64,000 nucleotides of DNA from Acanthosepion esculentum (Eukaryota; Mollusca; Cephalopoda; Sepiida; Sepiidae), in contig OZ038479.1 of assembly GCA_964036315.1 (NCBI GenBank), forward strand, positions 61,866,804-61,930,803, given 5' to 3'. Shown piece by piece: positions 36,091-47,490 of this stretch; positions within the stretch are counted from its first letter, which is position 1; the number at the start of each line of letters is the position of its first letter. The position numbers were made by a program, and so were the translations under genes. The notes under the pieces are model-generated. The model searched no databases and was not told where the DNA came from. It saw nothing but the letters and a program-made list of their open reading frames with translations.

Positions 36091-37170
36091 GATTAAAGAA
36101 AAGGAAATCAAACGTAAATATAAAAAAGCTAGTGAAATTTAAAATGCATTTTATGTTATAAAGTTATCATCTAAAAATATGTAAAAAAGCTATATAAAAT
36201 AACATTAAACTTGTTCGCACTTTATATTATTTTTATAATTTCGCCGTTGTGTAGACAAAAAAAAACTTATGAAAATAAACTCAGCAAATTCATCAACAAG
36301 CATAAAAATCAAATATTAGACATTTAAACCATTGTAACATTCAAAACTGCCGATTATTTACTTGTAACATTTCATTTCACTTATATACTAATTTATTATT
36401 ATTAAATATCAAACATGTTTATATTAAAATGTTATAATCCTTAAACATTAAAATATACCGTGACATTTTCCTAACTTTTAATTGTGCTACTTTTTTCTTT
36501 TTTATAATATCACAGTTATGAAAAATATTTATGTAAAACAGAAACTTAATAAAATAAGAGAGAGAGAGAGAGAGTTTAATTACACAGACATTCTTTATAT
36601 AAACATTTTCCTTTTCTCTTTTTCTTTCCTATTTCTTCTTTTTCCTTTAGAGTATCCAATGTTTGTCGACTATTAAACAATATCTTGTCAATAACTTTAG
36701 ATTTAGAGAATACGAGGCGCAGAAAATGATACTTGGTTTGGTAATACATTTTTGTAATCCTATAAATATCGAAATATAAAAATATATGAGTACTGAAAAG
36801 TTCTTGGTCTGGCCCGCTTCCCAAATTTACTTTTAGTACCGATTTGGGATGTGAATCAGGTCAAAAATGTTCAGCACTCCTCAGTTTCCCTACGCTTTGA
36901 TTTTGGCACAATCAGCCTTTCGCATATGAAAAATTAAAAAAACCTGGTCGGAAAACTCAGAGGAATAAATATGACAAACTCATGGGTTGTTCAGATGTCA
37001 AATCCCTTTAACGTGCCTATCAAGAATGCTTAAATCTTTTAAAAAATCCTAGTATAATAAAAAAGAGGCCTCTTCCTACCAATATTGAAATACAAATTGC
37101 CCACTCATTACAAACCAATGTTCGCGTTTAACAATGTTTTTACAAACAAAAGTTCGAATTACCGATGAGA

Positions 37171-37213
37171 TCGCCTCTTACAAGCAAAGCTAACGGTTAC
37201 TTGTGAGAAGCGA
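37171..37213. other. Hairpin, 14-bp stem
   Basis: TCGCCTCTTACAAG pairs with CTTGTGAGAAGCGA (one mismatch, one G-U), loop 15 nt. No known RNA family recognised. Confidence 0.5.
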
Positions 37214-40059
37214 CTGGAGGTGGTTGCTGTGAACAGCCTTCCGCAAAATATTAGGTTCTATTTGCTTCTGCTTAGTAACGAGTAATGAATACTTTTTGCT
37301 TAATCTTTTTAAATATATCTTTTATAAACATTTTTCGAAAACGTTTTCCCATAATAACAACTTAAGAGGAAATTGGAGCAATTTTTTGAGGTAAACAGAT
37401 TTGTAGGTAAATAAGAAACTTTATATATCGTGGATTGAATATTTATTTCATCCCAATGTATAGTAAAGGTTTTACGCTCTCTCTCTCTCCCCCTGTGTGT
37501 GTTTGTGTGTATGTATGTCTATATGTGTAGTAACAAATATACTGTGCAGTCTATCTCCTTTATCATTTAGTATCATATAATGTATGCTCTAAAAGACTCA
37601 TTCGGTCTCCGTGTTTTGTGCCTGCCAATTTTACGAGCAAATTAAACCATCAACATAATGACTGCAGATATTTATATTCTAATTTAATAATAGGCTAATA
37701 ACTGCTTGTGCCGATTTTCCTGTCAGAGATGTTTTAATATAAAGCTTACGTTAGAATTTAGTACATTCTTGATGTTTGTCATTGAATATCCTTTATAAAA
37801 TCCATAAAGAAGTACATATTAATGTGAGTATTCTTTTAAAGATCTAATCTCTGAAACAGCCTTTACGCCGTTTCTCCTATTTCAGTGTTTCACAAATTTG
37901 AAAGCGAGAACTAAATATATTATCCAATAATATTATTTTCCATATTGGCGTTAAACTAAACATATAATCATTTGTTGCTATAGTTATCAGATGGAAAATC
38001 CAAATTTTCAATGACATTTTTCTAAAAAGCAATGGCGAAAAATAATATTAGAGCATAATAATTTGAGTGAATTTTAAGATCTTAAAAACAGATTTTATGA
38101 AAGCAAAATATGTTGTGATTAGAATTGCAACGTGATGATTTCAAATCAGATTCAGGCATTTACTGACATTAAATTTGTACTCGTTGATAATTGTATTGTG
38201 CATCTTTGAGAGTAAGTAATTACCAATTAGTTAACTGGCAATTACTTATGAAATTACTTTATTAATCTCCGCTCATTCAGTTCCACTCCACAGAAGAGAA
38301 TCAACTCACAGGTAACTTTGGTAAAGATAAGAATTCATCAAACAAAATTAAAAGATAATTCACTTTTCGTTTTGCTTATACACAACACCTTTTTTTACAA
38401 GTCACATTGTTAGGATTATTACCAATAATCAATTTGCAAAAGAATAAATTCAATTCTGAAGCTCAAAATCTTGAAATTTTAGCTTCAAATATTTCCTAAT
38501 TTGTGAAAACTCTTTCTGCAATATATTGAGGGGGGCACATTGGTTGGTTTCAAGGCCGAATAATTATTCTGTGGGCGTGTCATACTGAACTGAAATGCCA
38601 ATATCGACGATACTGTGAAAGGCATCTTCTAGGAAATTTGACCATGCAAGAAAGTGTCTAAAAAACTAGAAGAAAATTAAACTGGTTACCTCATCCAGAC
38701 CAGAATACTCAATCTAGTCAATGTAAATAAAAGAAACGATTGCTGCTGTTTGGATTATGATTATCATTGTTTATTCTTTAATCGTCTTAGTCTTCTAATC
38801 TTTTAGTAATCTAATCTTTTATTCAACAATGCATGTCAAAATCCCAAATTGAATTCAAGTCCTTCGTACAATTTCGTGTAGATAGCTCTTCCGGTCCATT
38901 CATGTCTAATTTCTATTCCTTTTCAGTCTAAATGCTACATTCACTTTGTGATTGACGGTTTTGCATAAACGTTGTTTGCTCTTCTGCAGTAAACTGAATT
39001 GAAACTTAACTTTAGAAGAATTTGCTCTACGTATTATTATAGTCATCGGGAATTCAGTAAGAGTAAACAACTGCAATAATTAAAAAAGTAAGGATTATTT
39101 TTTTCATCTTTGCCATTCTACATTTTACACTGTCAATGCTTTTATATTCTTCATCTATTTATTAAAAGCAACACCAGAATTACTATCATTATTACCACTT
39201 TTGTCACTATTAGTATTGTTGGCTTTATTGCTTTTCGGATAGTATTTATTTTACATCTCAAAGCAAAAATATTGCTTTTGTTTTCTATCGTTTTTGTCTT
39301 ATGACATTTTTTTTTCATGACATGTTGATTTTTTTTTCCAACGTCTTATCCAAGTGGCCGCATCCCTCCTCAAAATATACATAACGTTCTTCTGAGTTGG
39401 GAACGTAAGGTGGGGGAGGTTTCCAGGATGGAACGGCCTTCCCATATTACTCTCATCCGTTTCTGTTATTGTTGGATGTTTTGTTTGAGTAAATGCCAGT
39501 GTGGATTGGGGCCCGAAAGGAGAGTAAATACAAATCACCGTTTGTTTTATTTTAATTTTCATGCCTTGCTTTGTTATTGTGTAAATTCTGTTTCACTCGT
39601 TATGCAGCCAGTCTTACTTTCGAGAAACAAGCACTTCCCAGTTCACCTCACTGCCTGTAAGCGCTGGATATTTGGTTTTCTCTTCTCTGCAGGGTTTTTA
39701 CAAATGTGCTTCCACTTTCTGAACGTTATAAATTCAGCTATAAGTTATATTCATCAGTATTTTCTTTTTACAGACCCGTGCCTCTTTCATGAGACGACTA
39801 TACAAAAATGTCAGTGTGTGTACAATAATAGGGAGTTTGGGGCTTTTAATATCCTGGACAGACTCACTTTGTACGATCTTCATTGTTCTTAAGAATCTGA
39901 GAACTCGTACGGCGATGATTAGCTGAACAATTTAGTTCGATCCTCATTGGGTACTTCATAAAATGTGGCTTTTAGCAAACCACTAACAATTTTTGTTAAA
40001 TGATTATAATTTAACCTCCAACACCAGTCGATCATTGGTAAAATTGGATTTTGTGTGAC

Positions 40060-40430
40060 GCAAAGCCAATCTGATCTCGTTTTGACTGTAACTCCAATAG
40101 CTTCATGTCTCGCACATCTCGCCTATGGAACTCCCTTCCCTATTACTGTTTCCCTGACAAATACAATCTCCAACGGTTTAAGTGTAGCGTCAATCGACAT
40201 CTCCAGTTGCCTTGATCTATCCACTTCCCTTCTCCACATCCTTTCATCTTTCATTCCTATCTGCTCTCGCTCCAAATCTTCTGTAACCCCCTTGCCTTGA
40301 TCGATCCACTGTCTTTCTCTTTCTCCACATCCTCTCCTTTACCACTCCTATCTGCTCTTCCTCCAACCCTTCTATAACCCCTTGCGTGATAGTGGCCTCC
40401 AGCCTTGCTTGGGGTAATACGCTTAAAAAA
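40060..40430 (+). pseudogene. 3' terminus of a CR1/L2-like LINE
   Basis: Frame starting near 40109 reads RTSRLWNSLPYYCFPDKYNL then QRFKCSVNRHLQLP, an almost consensus copy of the C-terminal signature also seen at 13.7 and 21.8 kb. After it comes a CT-rich stretch and the shared end GATAGTGGCCTCCAGCCTTG, CTTGGGGTAAT and an A-rich tail. This is the shortest and best preserved of the LINE 3' ends. The frames at 40244-40559 on the minus strand are shadows. Confidence 0.85.
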
Positions 40431-42333
40431 AATTTTAAAAAATATGTAATCAAACATTAGAAGAACTGATATTTTTAAGGAAACAAACCTACAATAATAT
40501 TTGTTTAAATGGGTAAAGCGTTTCTGAATGTTATCTCTAAAACAACTTTGAAATTGCATTCAAAAGTATTTTCTAAATGTCTTTCGTCAATAATGGCAAT
40601 GCTGCACTTGATTTTATCGGCTGAAAATTTAAAATTAATGCGCCAAATACTTGTCTAATATGTATATATCTTCACAGTATTTAAATTAATTTACATGCAA
40701 ATATAACATACTAATATGCAGGATTTTGTCTTTTGTTTCCTGCTTTCATCTCCTCTGGGGTGGGGTGGGTAAAACTCTTGTCTCTAATCTGCATTTCTTG
40801 TTCAGATAACCAAACCCAAGACCATTAATACAGATTTTTCACACTTCCTATACCTAACCACAGAAATTATTTAAAGTCTTGCCTGCCTTGTCTGGATTCG
40901 AACCGTTCGCCCCCGCCCTTTAAATGTTTACTAAGTAGCTATTACTCTGGTAGCCAATGATCTTGTCTCGTCTCTAGACAGGATAGGCATAATTCACTCA
41001 TACTAGGTATGGATCAGTCTTGGTATTTACCAGAGAAACTGGGTTAGTTTGTGACACAATGTCGGTTATTTAACGTGGGAACCCGGGCGCGAACACTCGG
41101 ACCACTGGTCCAAGTTTATTCAGCCCCTGCTTATGCGGGATCGATCACAAAGCTTGTTTTAGCAAGACATAGCTGGCTAAGGCCAAGGGACAGATACTAC
41201 AATTTGATCATAGTCTCTGGACCATAGAAGACATATAGTGGATCAGTTACGCAGACAGTACCACCTCCATATTTCACTAGAGGGAAAAACAAACAAAAAA
41301 GAAAACAAAAAAATTACTGAACACGCATTGAAACCTGTGCTAATAGAATTACAAATACTTGCATCTACCGACGAACAAATGTGTGTGTGTGTGTTCCTCA
41401 CATTAAAAGACACTATTCCACATTTCATTTCCATGGGTAGATGGATAAATAGCATCTGTCTGCCTTGTTCCTATTCAGATTTATAAATTCAATCTTTTTT
41501 AAACTTTTACCAGACATCGGCCAGCCCAAGAATTGTAAATATAGCAAAATTATAGAACGATAAGAACAAATATTACGAAAGTTGTAAATATAAGATATAA
41601 TCAATTATAATGATGATCAGTGGGAAAGTATTCGAATGTGAACGGCAGTAAGGAGTTTTCTGTGTTGTTAAAGGAGTTGCCAAGGCAAACCCAGATTTCA
41701 GTCATACATAAACAATTTTAGGTAAAATACTGAAAAGATAAGTACAGAGAAAGAGGGAGTGATGGAGAAAAATGAAGAGAAAATAGGGACTCGAATTTAA
41801 AAGCAAAATAAAAGGAGGACTAAAGTTTTAATCTGATCATTTACATTTATTCTCAACTCGCCTAATTGTGCGGTTGTCAGATATATAGACTCCAACTTAA
41901 ATGTTTCTTTCTTCTGAGAGCCTCACCATTTCCTTGTTTCATTCCCAAGATAGATTCTGTCTAGCCCGACCCAAAAGGATTAAAACGAAAACTCCTCAAA
42001 TTCTAACCTCCAACCCTAACTGAAACAAAAGGGCGTGGCGTTTATTTATTCGGAACATTTGTAAGTGTTTCGTCGAAGCCTAAGGATAAAACGTAGGACG
42101 AAGAGGAGGAGGAGGTGGTTAGCTGCAAAAGATGTAAAGAGTCTTCTGTAATAAGGATAAAATGGCAAGTAGGCATGAAGTAGACTCATAGGGTTTGGGA
42201 TGATGAGGAATTTGAGTGTTTAAATCACTTTACTTATCTTGATGCCTATTTGCTGATGTTGTTTATTGCTTTACGGTTGAACTTTTGTGTTTTTGTCTCA
42301 TGATGGTGTTAATGATTACCATCTTGAAAAAAA

Positions 42334-42337
<4 letters not shown>
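40431..42337. other. Intronic stretch with a tRNA-like relic
   Basis: On the minus strand, 40970-40886 contains GGTTCGAATCC (B-box consensus, 40904-40893) about 60 bp after GGCTACCAGAGTAATAGC, suggesting a diverged tRNA-derived SINE head. Boundaries are unclear. Purine-rich DNA follows at about 41730-41830. No genes seen. Confidence 0.35.

Positions 42338-42382
<45 letters not shown>
42338..42382. repeat. (TA)n microsatellite
   Basis: Pure TA followed by CACGTGTGTGTG. Confidence 0.95.
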
Positions 42383-42385
<3 letters not shown>

Positions 42386-43245
42386 GTGTGTGTGATTTGA
42401 CTGATGTGAATTTTTGTGTATTCGAAATGCGAGTTTACACACCTGTATAAATTTGTAAATATATAAGTATAACTATATTGCATGTACATAAGAACACGCG
42501 CGTGCGCACTCGAGAACAGGCGATGAATCGTATGGAGAAAAGTTCACTTTCTATATTAAAAGTGAATTCGGAATTTATAAATATACACCTCTTCGGCTTT
42601 CGTTTTATACCGAGATGAAAGGAAGAATCAGTCGTACTGCCAAGAAATGCAATATGTCTTTCCAATATAGTACAGGAGTTCAAATAATATTTAACCTAAA
42701 ATCCAAGCAATAAATAAAAGAAAGAAAACGAGAACAGTTAAATTATTATCATTGAAAAATATTGTTTCTTTAAAAGATAGTAAAAAGTCAGTGAATAAAA
42801 CATCTAGTAATTGGGTTTAAACTATAAATTGGATTTAATATAAACCTCATACAATGATAATGTTATGATGACTAAACTATTTTATTTATTTTATCGATTT
42901 ATTCAGCTATTGTTAAATTTTCGATTATCCTTATTTTATTATTTTCATGAATGTTACTTACAGGATTTATGCAGAGAATTCCGCTATGAACGGATTAGAG
43001 TTTTATTATTGCTATTTTAAGAGATCTCAGTACTTGCCAACAATTTGCTTCATCTTGATAACATTTGTCTCTATTCCGTTACTCCCGTTAAGGTTTCATT
43101 TACTTAACAAGAAATGTATCTGCCAAATAAAAAATTGAAAGAGTTTATTTCATAGTACAAAATTAAAGTTTTCTTCACTTAAAAGAAGACCAATTCTGGT
43201 TCAATACACCTGCCGAAGCCCGATGAAATATCTCAATACTTGTAG

Positions 43246-43301
43246 GCACCTGCATAGACCATTACAATTTTTCTGTTGTTGGTATAAGTCTACGCAGGTG
43301 C
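43246..43301. other. Hairpin, 14-bp stem, 28-nt loop
   Basis: GCACCTGCATAGAC pairs with GTCTACGCAGGTGC with one A-C mismatch, and ACAA/TTGT can extend pairing within the loop. Confidence 0.55.
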
Positions 43302-43891
43302 AAAATTGCATTACCTGATTAGGACACGGATTGAGAAATTCTAAATGGTATCAGATACAAGAAGCGTGAGTAGATTACTTGTGCTGTCAACATAAACTAT
43401 TCTGAATGTGCTAGGCATAAACAAACAAGGGCAAAAATCAGGATTCCTGCTTTGACTATACGCGCAAAGGCATGATTGACACTGTTTTCAATTTACACAC
43501 TGAGTTTCTTTCTTAAATCTCCAAAAGTTCAGACAAGTAGGTCATATATCTGTAAATATTACATGTAGGCTTGTAAAAGCTTTCATTAGAATATTCATTG
43601 ATCCTAGATAAGTAATTTTTATCAATTTAATAATTTGTGAGACAATATTAATTCTTCTTAAGAACAGATATTAAAAAATGAATGAGTGAAGTCTTAAATA
43701 ACCCTAATACTATTTTTTACAATGTTTATAATATTTTGGGAAGAGCAAAAGAATTTGGAGTTTGCTAACCAGACGCTTCTATGTAGCACGTCAGATCAAT
43801 TGAAGAATTGCGTATAGGACACAGGTTCAATTCCTCATGGAATAAATAAAGAAATGCATAGTACTTGCACTATCAATGTAAAGATTACTTT

Positions 43892-43892
<1 letters not shown>

Positions 43893-43931
<39 letters not shown>
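43893..43931. repeat. (CA)n(TA)n microsatellite
   Basis: CA run followed by TA run. Confidence 0.95.
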
Positions 43932-43947
43932 GTCACACTTAGGATAT

Positions 43948-43973
43948 GGCAATAGTTTGTATAAACTATTGCC
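43948..43973. other. Perfect 11-bp stem hairpin
   Basis: GGCAATAGTTT, GTAT loop, AAACTATTGCC. Not followed by a T run, and a bacterial-type terminator would make no sense here. Confidence 0.6.
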
Positions 43974-44737
43974 AAATTTTCAAGATGTTCTAACTTTCAC
44001 ATTATTTGACAAGTTACTGAGTCATTTACGTTGTAATTATTAGGGAGCCGAATAAACCTCCAACGAACAGAGAAAATAAAACTGTAATAGAGGTTCTGTT
44101 ATCTTTAGAAAATTCTGTATAAACAAAATTTTCAACAAGATACCCAGTTTCTATAGCTCATTTTGTCCATTTGAATTTCTTACTCTGGACATATCTACAT
44201 AGAGTTTACCATGACAGAAACATTCATTTTTCTTGGAATTGAACATTTTGAATTGTAAGATCAAAGAATAGTTTGACAGGAAATTAACACCACGTAGGCA
44301 TGGAATGATAGTGCATGATAACAGTCACGTGCATATTCTTGGGATACATAAAGTTTTCTTTCATGGTTAACAAAGCAATAACAGCATAAACTTTTTCATT
44401 TAAATGTTCATTAGACACAGTCGATGTGCAGAATTTTTTTATTATTATATATTCGGTTCAATTAAATACGAAACATTTATTTTTTTTACAATTTAATACA
44501 ATTAAAATGAAATTAAAATTACGGGTGCTTAAATAATCCGTAAAGTTTTTATTAATTACATGAATGAAAATTAATTCAGCAAACAAAATAAATTTTCAGT
44601 TGTTTGAAGGATTCGTCACACTTTAAAGAAAATCCAATTAAACAGATTATTTAGATAATTCTGTATATTTTTTAAGCGCAGATCGACTGATATGTCGGCA
44701 CGGGAATGCTACAGGAAATTAGCTATATGCATCAACA

Positions 44738-45191
44738 ATATATATATATATAATATTGGGTATGCGCATAATATATATGTATATATATAATATTGCTATA
44801 TACTTAATATATATATATATATATATATGTGTGTATATATATATAGTCAACATACATAAACTATATATATATACACACACACGTATATATATATATATAA
44901 CTGCTATATACAAAAAATATATATAATATTCTCTCTCTCTCTATATATATATATATGATAATAGAAATGTACATAAACTATATATATATATATGATAATA
45001 GAAATGTACATAAACTATATATATATATATATATATATAACTGCTATATACATAAACTATATATATAATATTCTCTCTCTCTATATATATATATATGATA
45101 ATGGCAATGTACATAAACTATATATATATATAATATTGGCAATATACATAAACACATACATATATCTATATAATATTGGCAATATACATAA

Positions 45192-45224
<33 letters not shown>

Positions 45225-45240
45225 CATATTAGATGAGAGG

Positions 45241-45277
<37 letters not shown>

Positions 45278-45302
45278 GTAATGGCTATATACATAAACTA
45301 TG
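44738..45302. repeat. Composite TA-rich satellite, block 1
   Basis: TA runs alternate with short conserved spacers such as AATATTGGCAATATACATAA and GATAATAGAAATGTACATAA, in tandem at 44957 and 44993 and again at about 45130 and 45170. CT runs are interspersed. The Tyr/Ile-rich open frames on both strands are artefacts. Confidence 0.9.
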
Positions 45303-45867
45303 ACGATTGCATGAAACAGACTGTCGCCTCTAAGTGTTGACTTCTATGTTTACGTTTATATTTACACACGCTCTATCTCTGATATTGAGCACTTTATCTC
45401 ATAAATATAGCCATCTTAAGACTATATTTCTTCAAATATAAACTATATATATGTGATAATGGCAATATACATAAACTATATATATATTATACTATTATAA
45501 ATGACGAAATCCGCAGGCAAAATAAAAAAAATGGGAGAAAAAACATCGTTCGCGAAATTTGCGGGTTTAGCGGCACGAGTTGTATTATTTCACTTGGTCA
45601 CGGTGGCAGACCTTTCAGTTATAAAAAAAGAAAACGGAAAGTACGATACATTAACCTGTGTGTGAAAAATCTATTAGTTTTGTTACTTTGATTAATATAT
45701 CTATATTAAGTATATATATCTTTATGGCATATATACATGTTTATAGTATTTACATTATCATCATAACTACTATAGTGGTTTTATAATTTAAAAATAATCC
45801 CTTCCCATGTACGAACAATCAGATTTAAAGGATCACACCTTCCCCCTATTAGTCCATTCATGAGAGG
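45303..45867. other. Unique spacer inside the satellite, with a 54-codon frame
   Basis: About 0.55 kb of non-satellite DNA. It includes an ATG-initiated frame at 45501-45665 (54 aa) starting MTKSAGKIKKMGEKTSFAKF, with visibly less AT-rich third positions than its surroundings. I recognise no family. The sequence just before it, ATACTATTATAAATG, resembles the 5' ends of some Helitron-type repeats, a weak hint only. Confidence 0.35.
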
Positions 45868-45869
45868 TT

Positions 45870-45941
<72 letters not shown>

Positions 45942-46029
45942 TTGTCTATATACATAAACTATATACTACTGGCTATATATATGTATACATATATAGCTAG
46001 TAGTATATGTATATAGTTTATGTATATAG

Positions 46030-46077
<48 letters not shown>

Positions 46078-46124
46078 ACATAAACTATATACATATACTA
46101 CTGGCTATATATATATATATATAC

Positions 46125-46182
<58 letters not shown>

Positions 46183-46300
46183 CCTATATACATTATACAT
46201 ATATAAATGATATTGGCTCTATATATAACGTTTGCTATATTTGCTATATATAATAATGACTGCATGCATCATATATATGTTTCAAATATTGGCTGTATAT

Positions 46301-46339
<39 letters not shown>

Positions 46340-46735
46340 TATATATATATTAGCTGTCTACAGTAGATATATGTGTATATATCATATTGGCTATATATAC
46401 AATGTTTGCTATATAAATATGTTATATATATATATATATAATATTGGCTTATATACACACATAATAGTGGCTTTATACATTAAATATAATATTGAATTTA
46501 TATAATATTGGGTATATATATATATATATATATATAATTACTCATATATATTATCGGCAACATACATTACCTCTCTCTCTCTCTATATATATATATATCT
46601 ATATAATATTGTCATTATGCATCCCATATATTTATATAATATTTGCTATATACATTACCTATGTATTTAATATTGTCTATACATTAACTTTGTCTATCTT
46701 TCTCTCTCTCTCGCTCTATATATATATATAATTTA
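45868..46735. repeat. Composite TA-rich satellite, block 2
   Basis: Long TA runs with spacers such as ATACATAAACTATATAC, TATTGGCTATATA and CT runs. Includes the 94-bp hairpin at 45941-46034. Confidence 0.9.
45941..46034. repeat. 94-bp cruciform-capable inverted repeat
   Basis: The left arm starting ATTGTCTATATACATAAACT is repeated in inverted form ending at 46034, with one 6-bp (one-unit) indel and one mismatch. The centre is ATGTATACAT, itself palindromic, and TA runs flank both sides. Confidence 0.85.
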
Positions 46736-46852
46736 GATAAGTCCATTTTTTTCTGAAATTTTCACTCAATATTTTCAGTTATGTTTTAACTATGTAATTT
46801 ATTTGAAATGATAGAGAGATATCATTCATTTAATTCTTAACTCAAATATCAA

Positions 46853-47490
46853 GTGTCCAAAATTAAGGAACAAATCGGAAAATATACGAGAATAACGCAC
46901 ATATTACGAATTTCGAGGTTAAGATAAAGTTTGTTTATCATCACTACATCGTTTTCCAACATGGCGAACCGATAAAAAGTCTCTAAGGGCTGATATTGTG
47001 AAACTACGAAAGGAAATATCACACAATTGATCTGATTTCTGAACAGCTGAATCGTTGTCAAAGCGTTGTGTTACTAATGCTAAAACTGTACCCAAACTGT
47101 GGTAGTTGAAACAGTCCAAAGCAGGTGGGCAGGCCAAGGAAAACAACCATCAGAGAAGACAGGATCAGTCAACGCCTTTCGAACGGTTTCGAACTGCGGC
47201 TGACATTTCATCAGAAATTTCAAATGACATTTATGTGTCCCAACCAACTATGTCTAGACGCTTGCAGGAAATGGTGCTTTATGCTAGGTGTCCACAGAAG
47301 AAGCCGCTCCTAAAGAAAAAGAGCAAGTCAGCAAAATGGTATTTGCAAACAAACACATGTGGTCAGAAGAACAGTGGCCCAGCGTTATTTTATATGAAAA
47401 TAAATTTATTGTATTTGGTTTTGATGGAATGTCTCTTAAACGTCAATTGCTTACGGAACAATTTAAACATACCAAACCACTGTAAAATCA
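46853..47490 (+). pseudogene. Tc1-like transposase pseudogene
   Basis: The N-terminal helix-turn-helix region is degraded (ADIVKLRKE near 46993 with stops). GRPRKTT, the AT-hook-like motif of Tc1 transposases, is at 47128-47148 and is followed by REDRISQRL. A frameshift leads to TAADISSEISNDIYVSQPTM with SRRLQEM (second recognition helix). Another frameshift leads to FANKHMWSEEQWPSVILYEN and KFIVFGFDG, where the family has xxFSDESKFxLFGSDG, so the first catalytic Asp of the DDE triad is gone. The rest of the catalytic domain is missing. TGTCCAAAATTAAGGA near 46853 resembles a Tc1 terminus, but no matching right end was found. Confidence 0.8.

Larger units (their letters stand above)
35821..40059. 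other. AT-rich intronic stretch without recognised genes
   Basis: Holds a TA/GTAT microsatellite, a short hairpin at 37171-37213 and a weak relic of the 14-kb inverted-repeat arm near 36880 (CAGTTTCCCTACGCTTTGAT). The 160-aa frame at 39410-39892 has no domain, no codon-usage structure and no splice context, and I treat it as chance. Confidence 0.45.
42383..44737. other. AT-rich intronic stretch with two hairpins
   Basis: No genes recognised. Contains hairpins at 43246-43301 and 43948-43973, a CA/TA tract at 43893-43931 and a B-box-like CAGGTTCAATTCC near 43822, which may mark an eroded tRNA-SINE. Confidence 0.4.

Noticed and set aside
39410..39892. 160-codon plus-strand open frame, the second longest in the window
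   Set aside because: No domain, odd composition rich in Cys, Phe and His, no splice or promoter context and no similarity to the element families recognised here. Best treated as a chance frame.
44719..46731. Several Tyr/Ile-rich open frames of 64-103 codons
   Set aside because: Translation of TA dinucleotide satellite in both strands. Not proteins.
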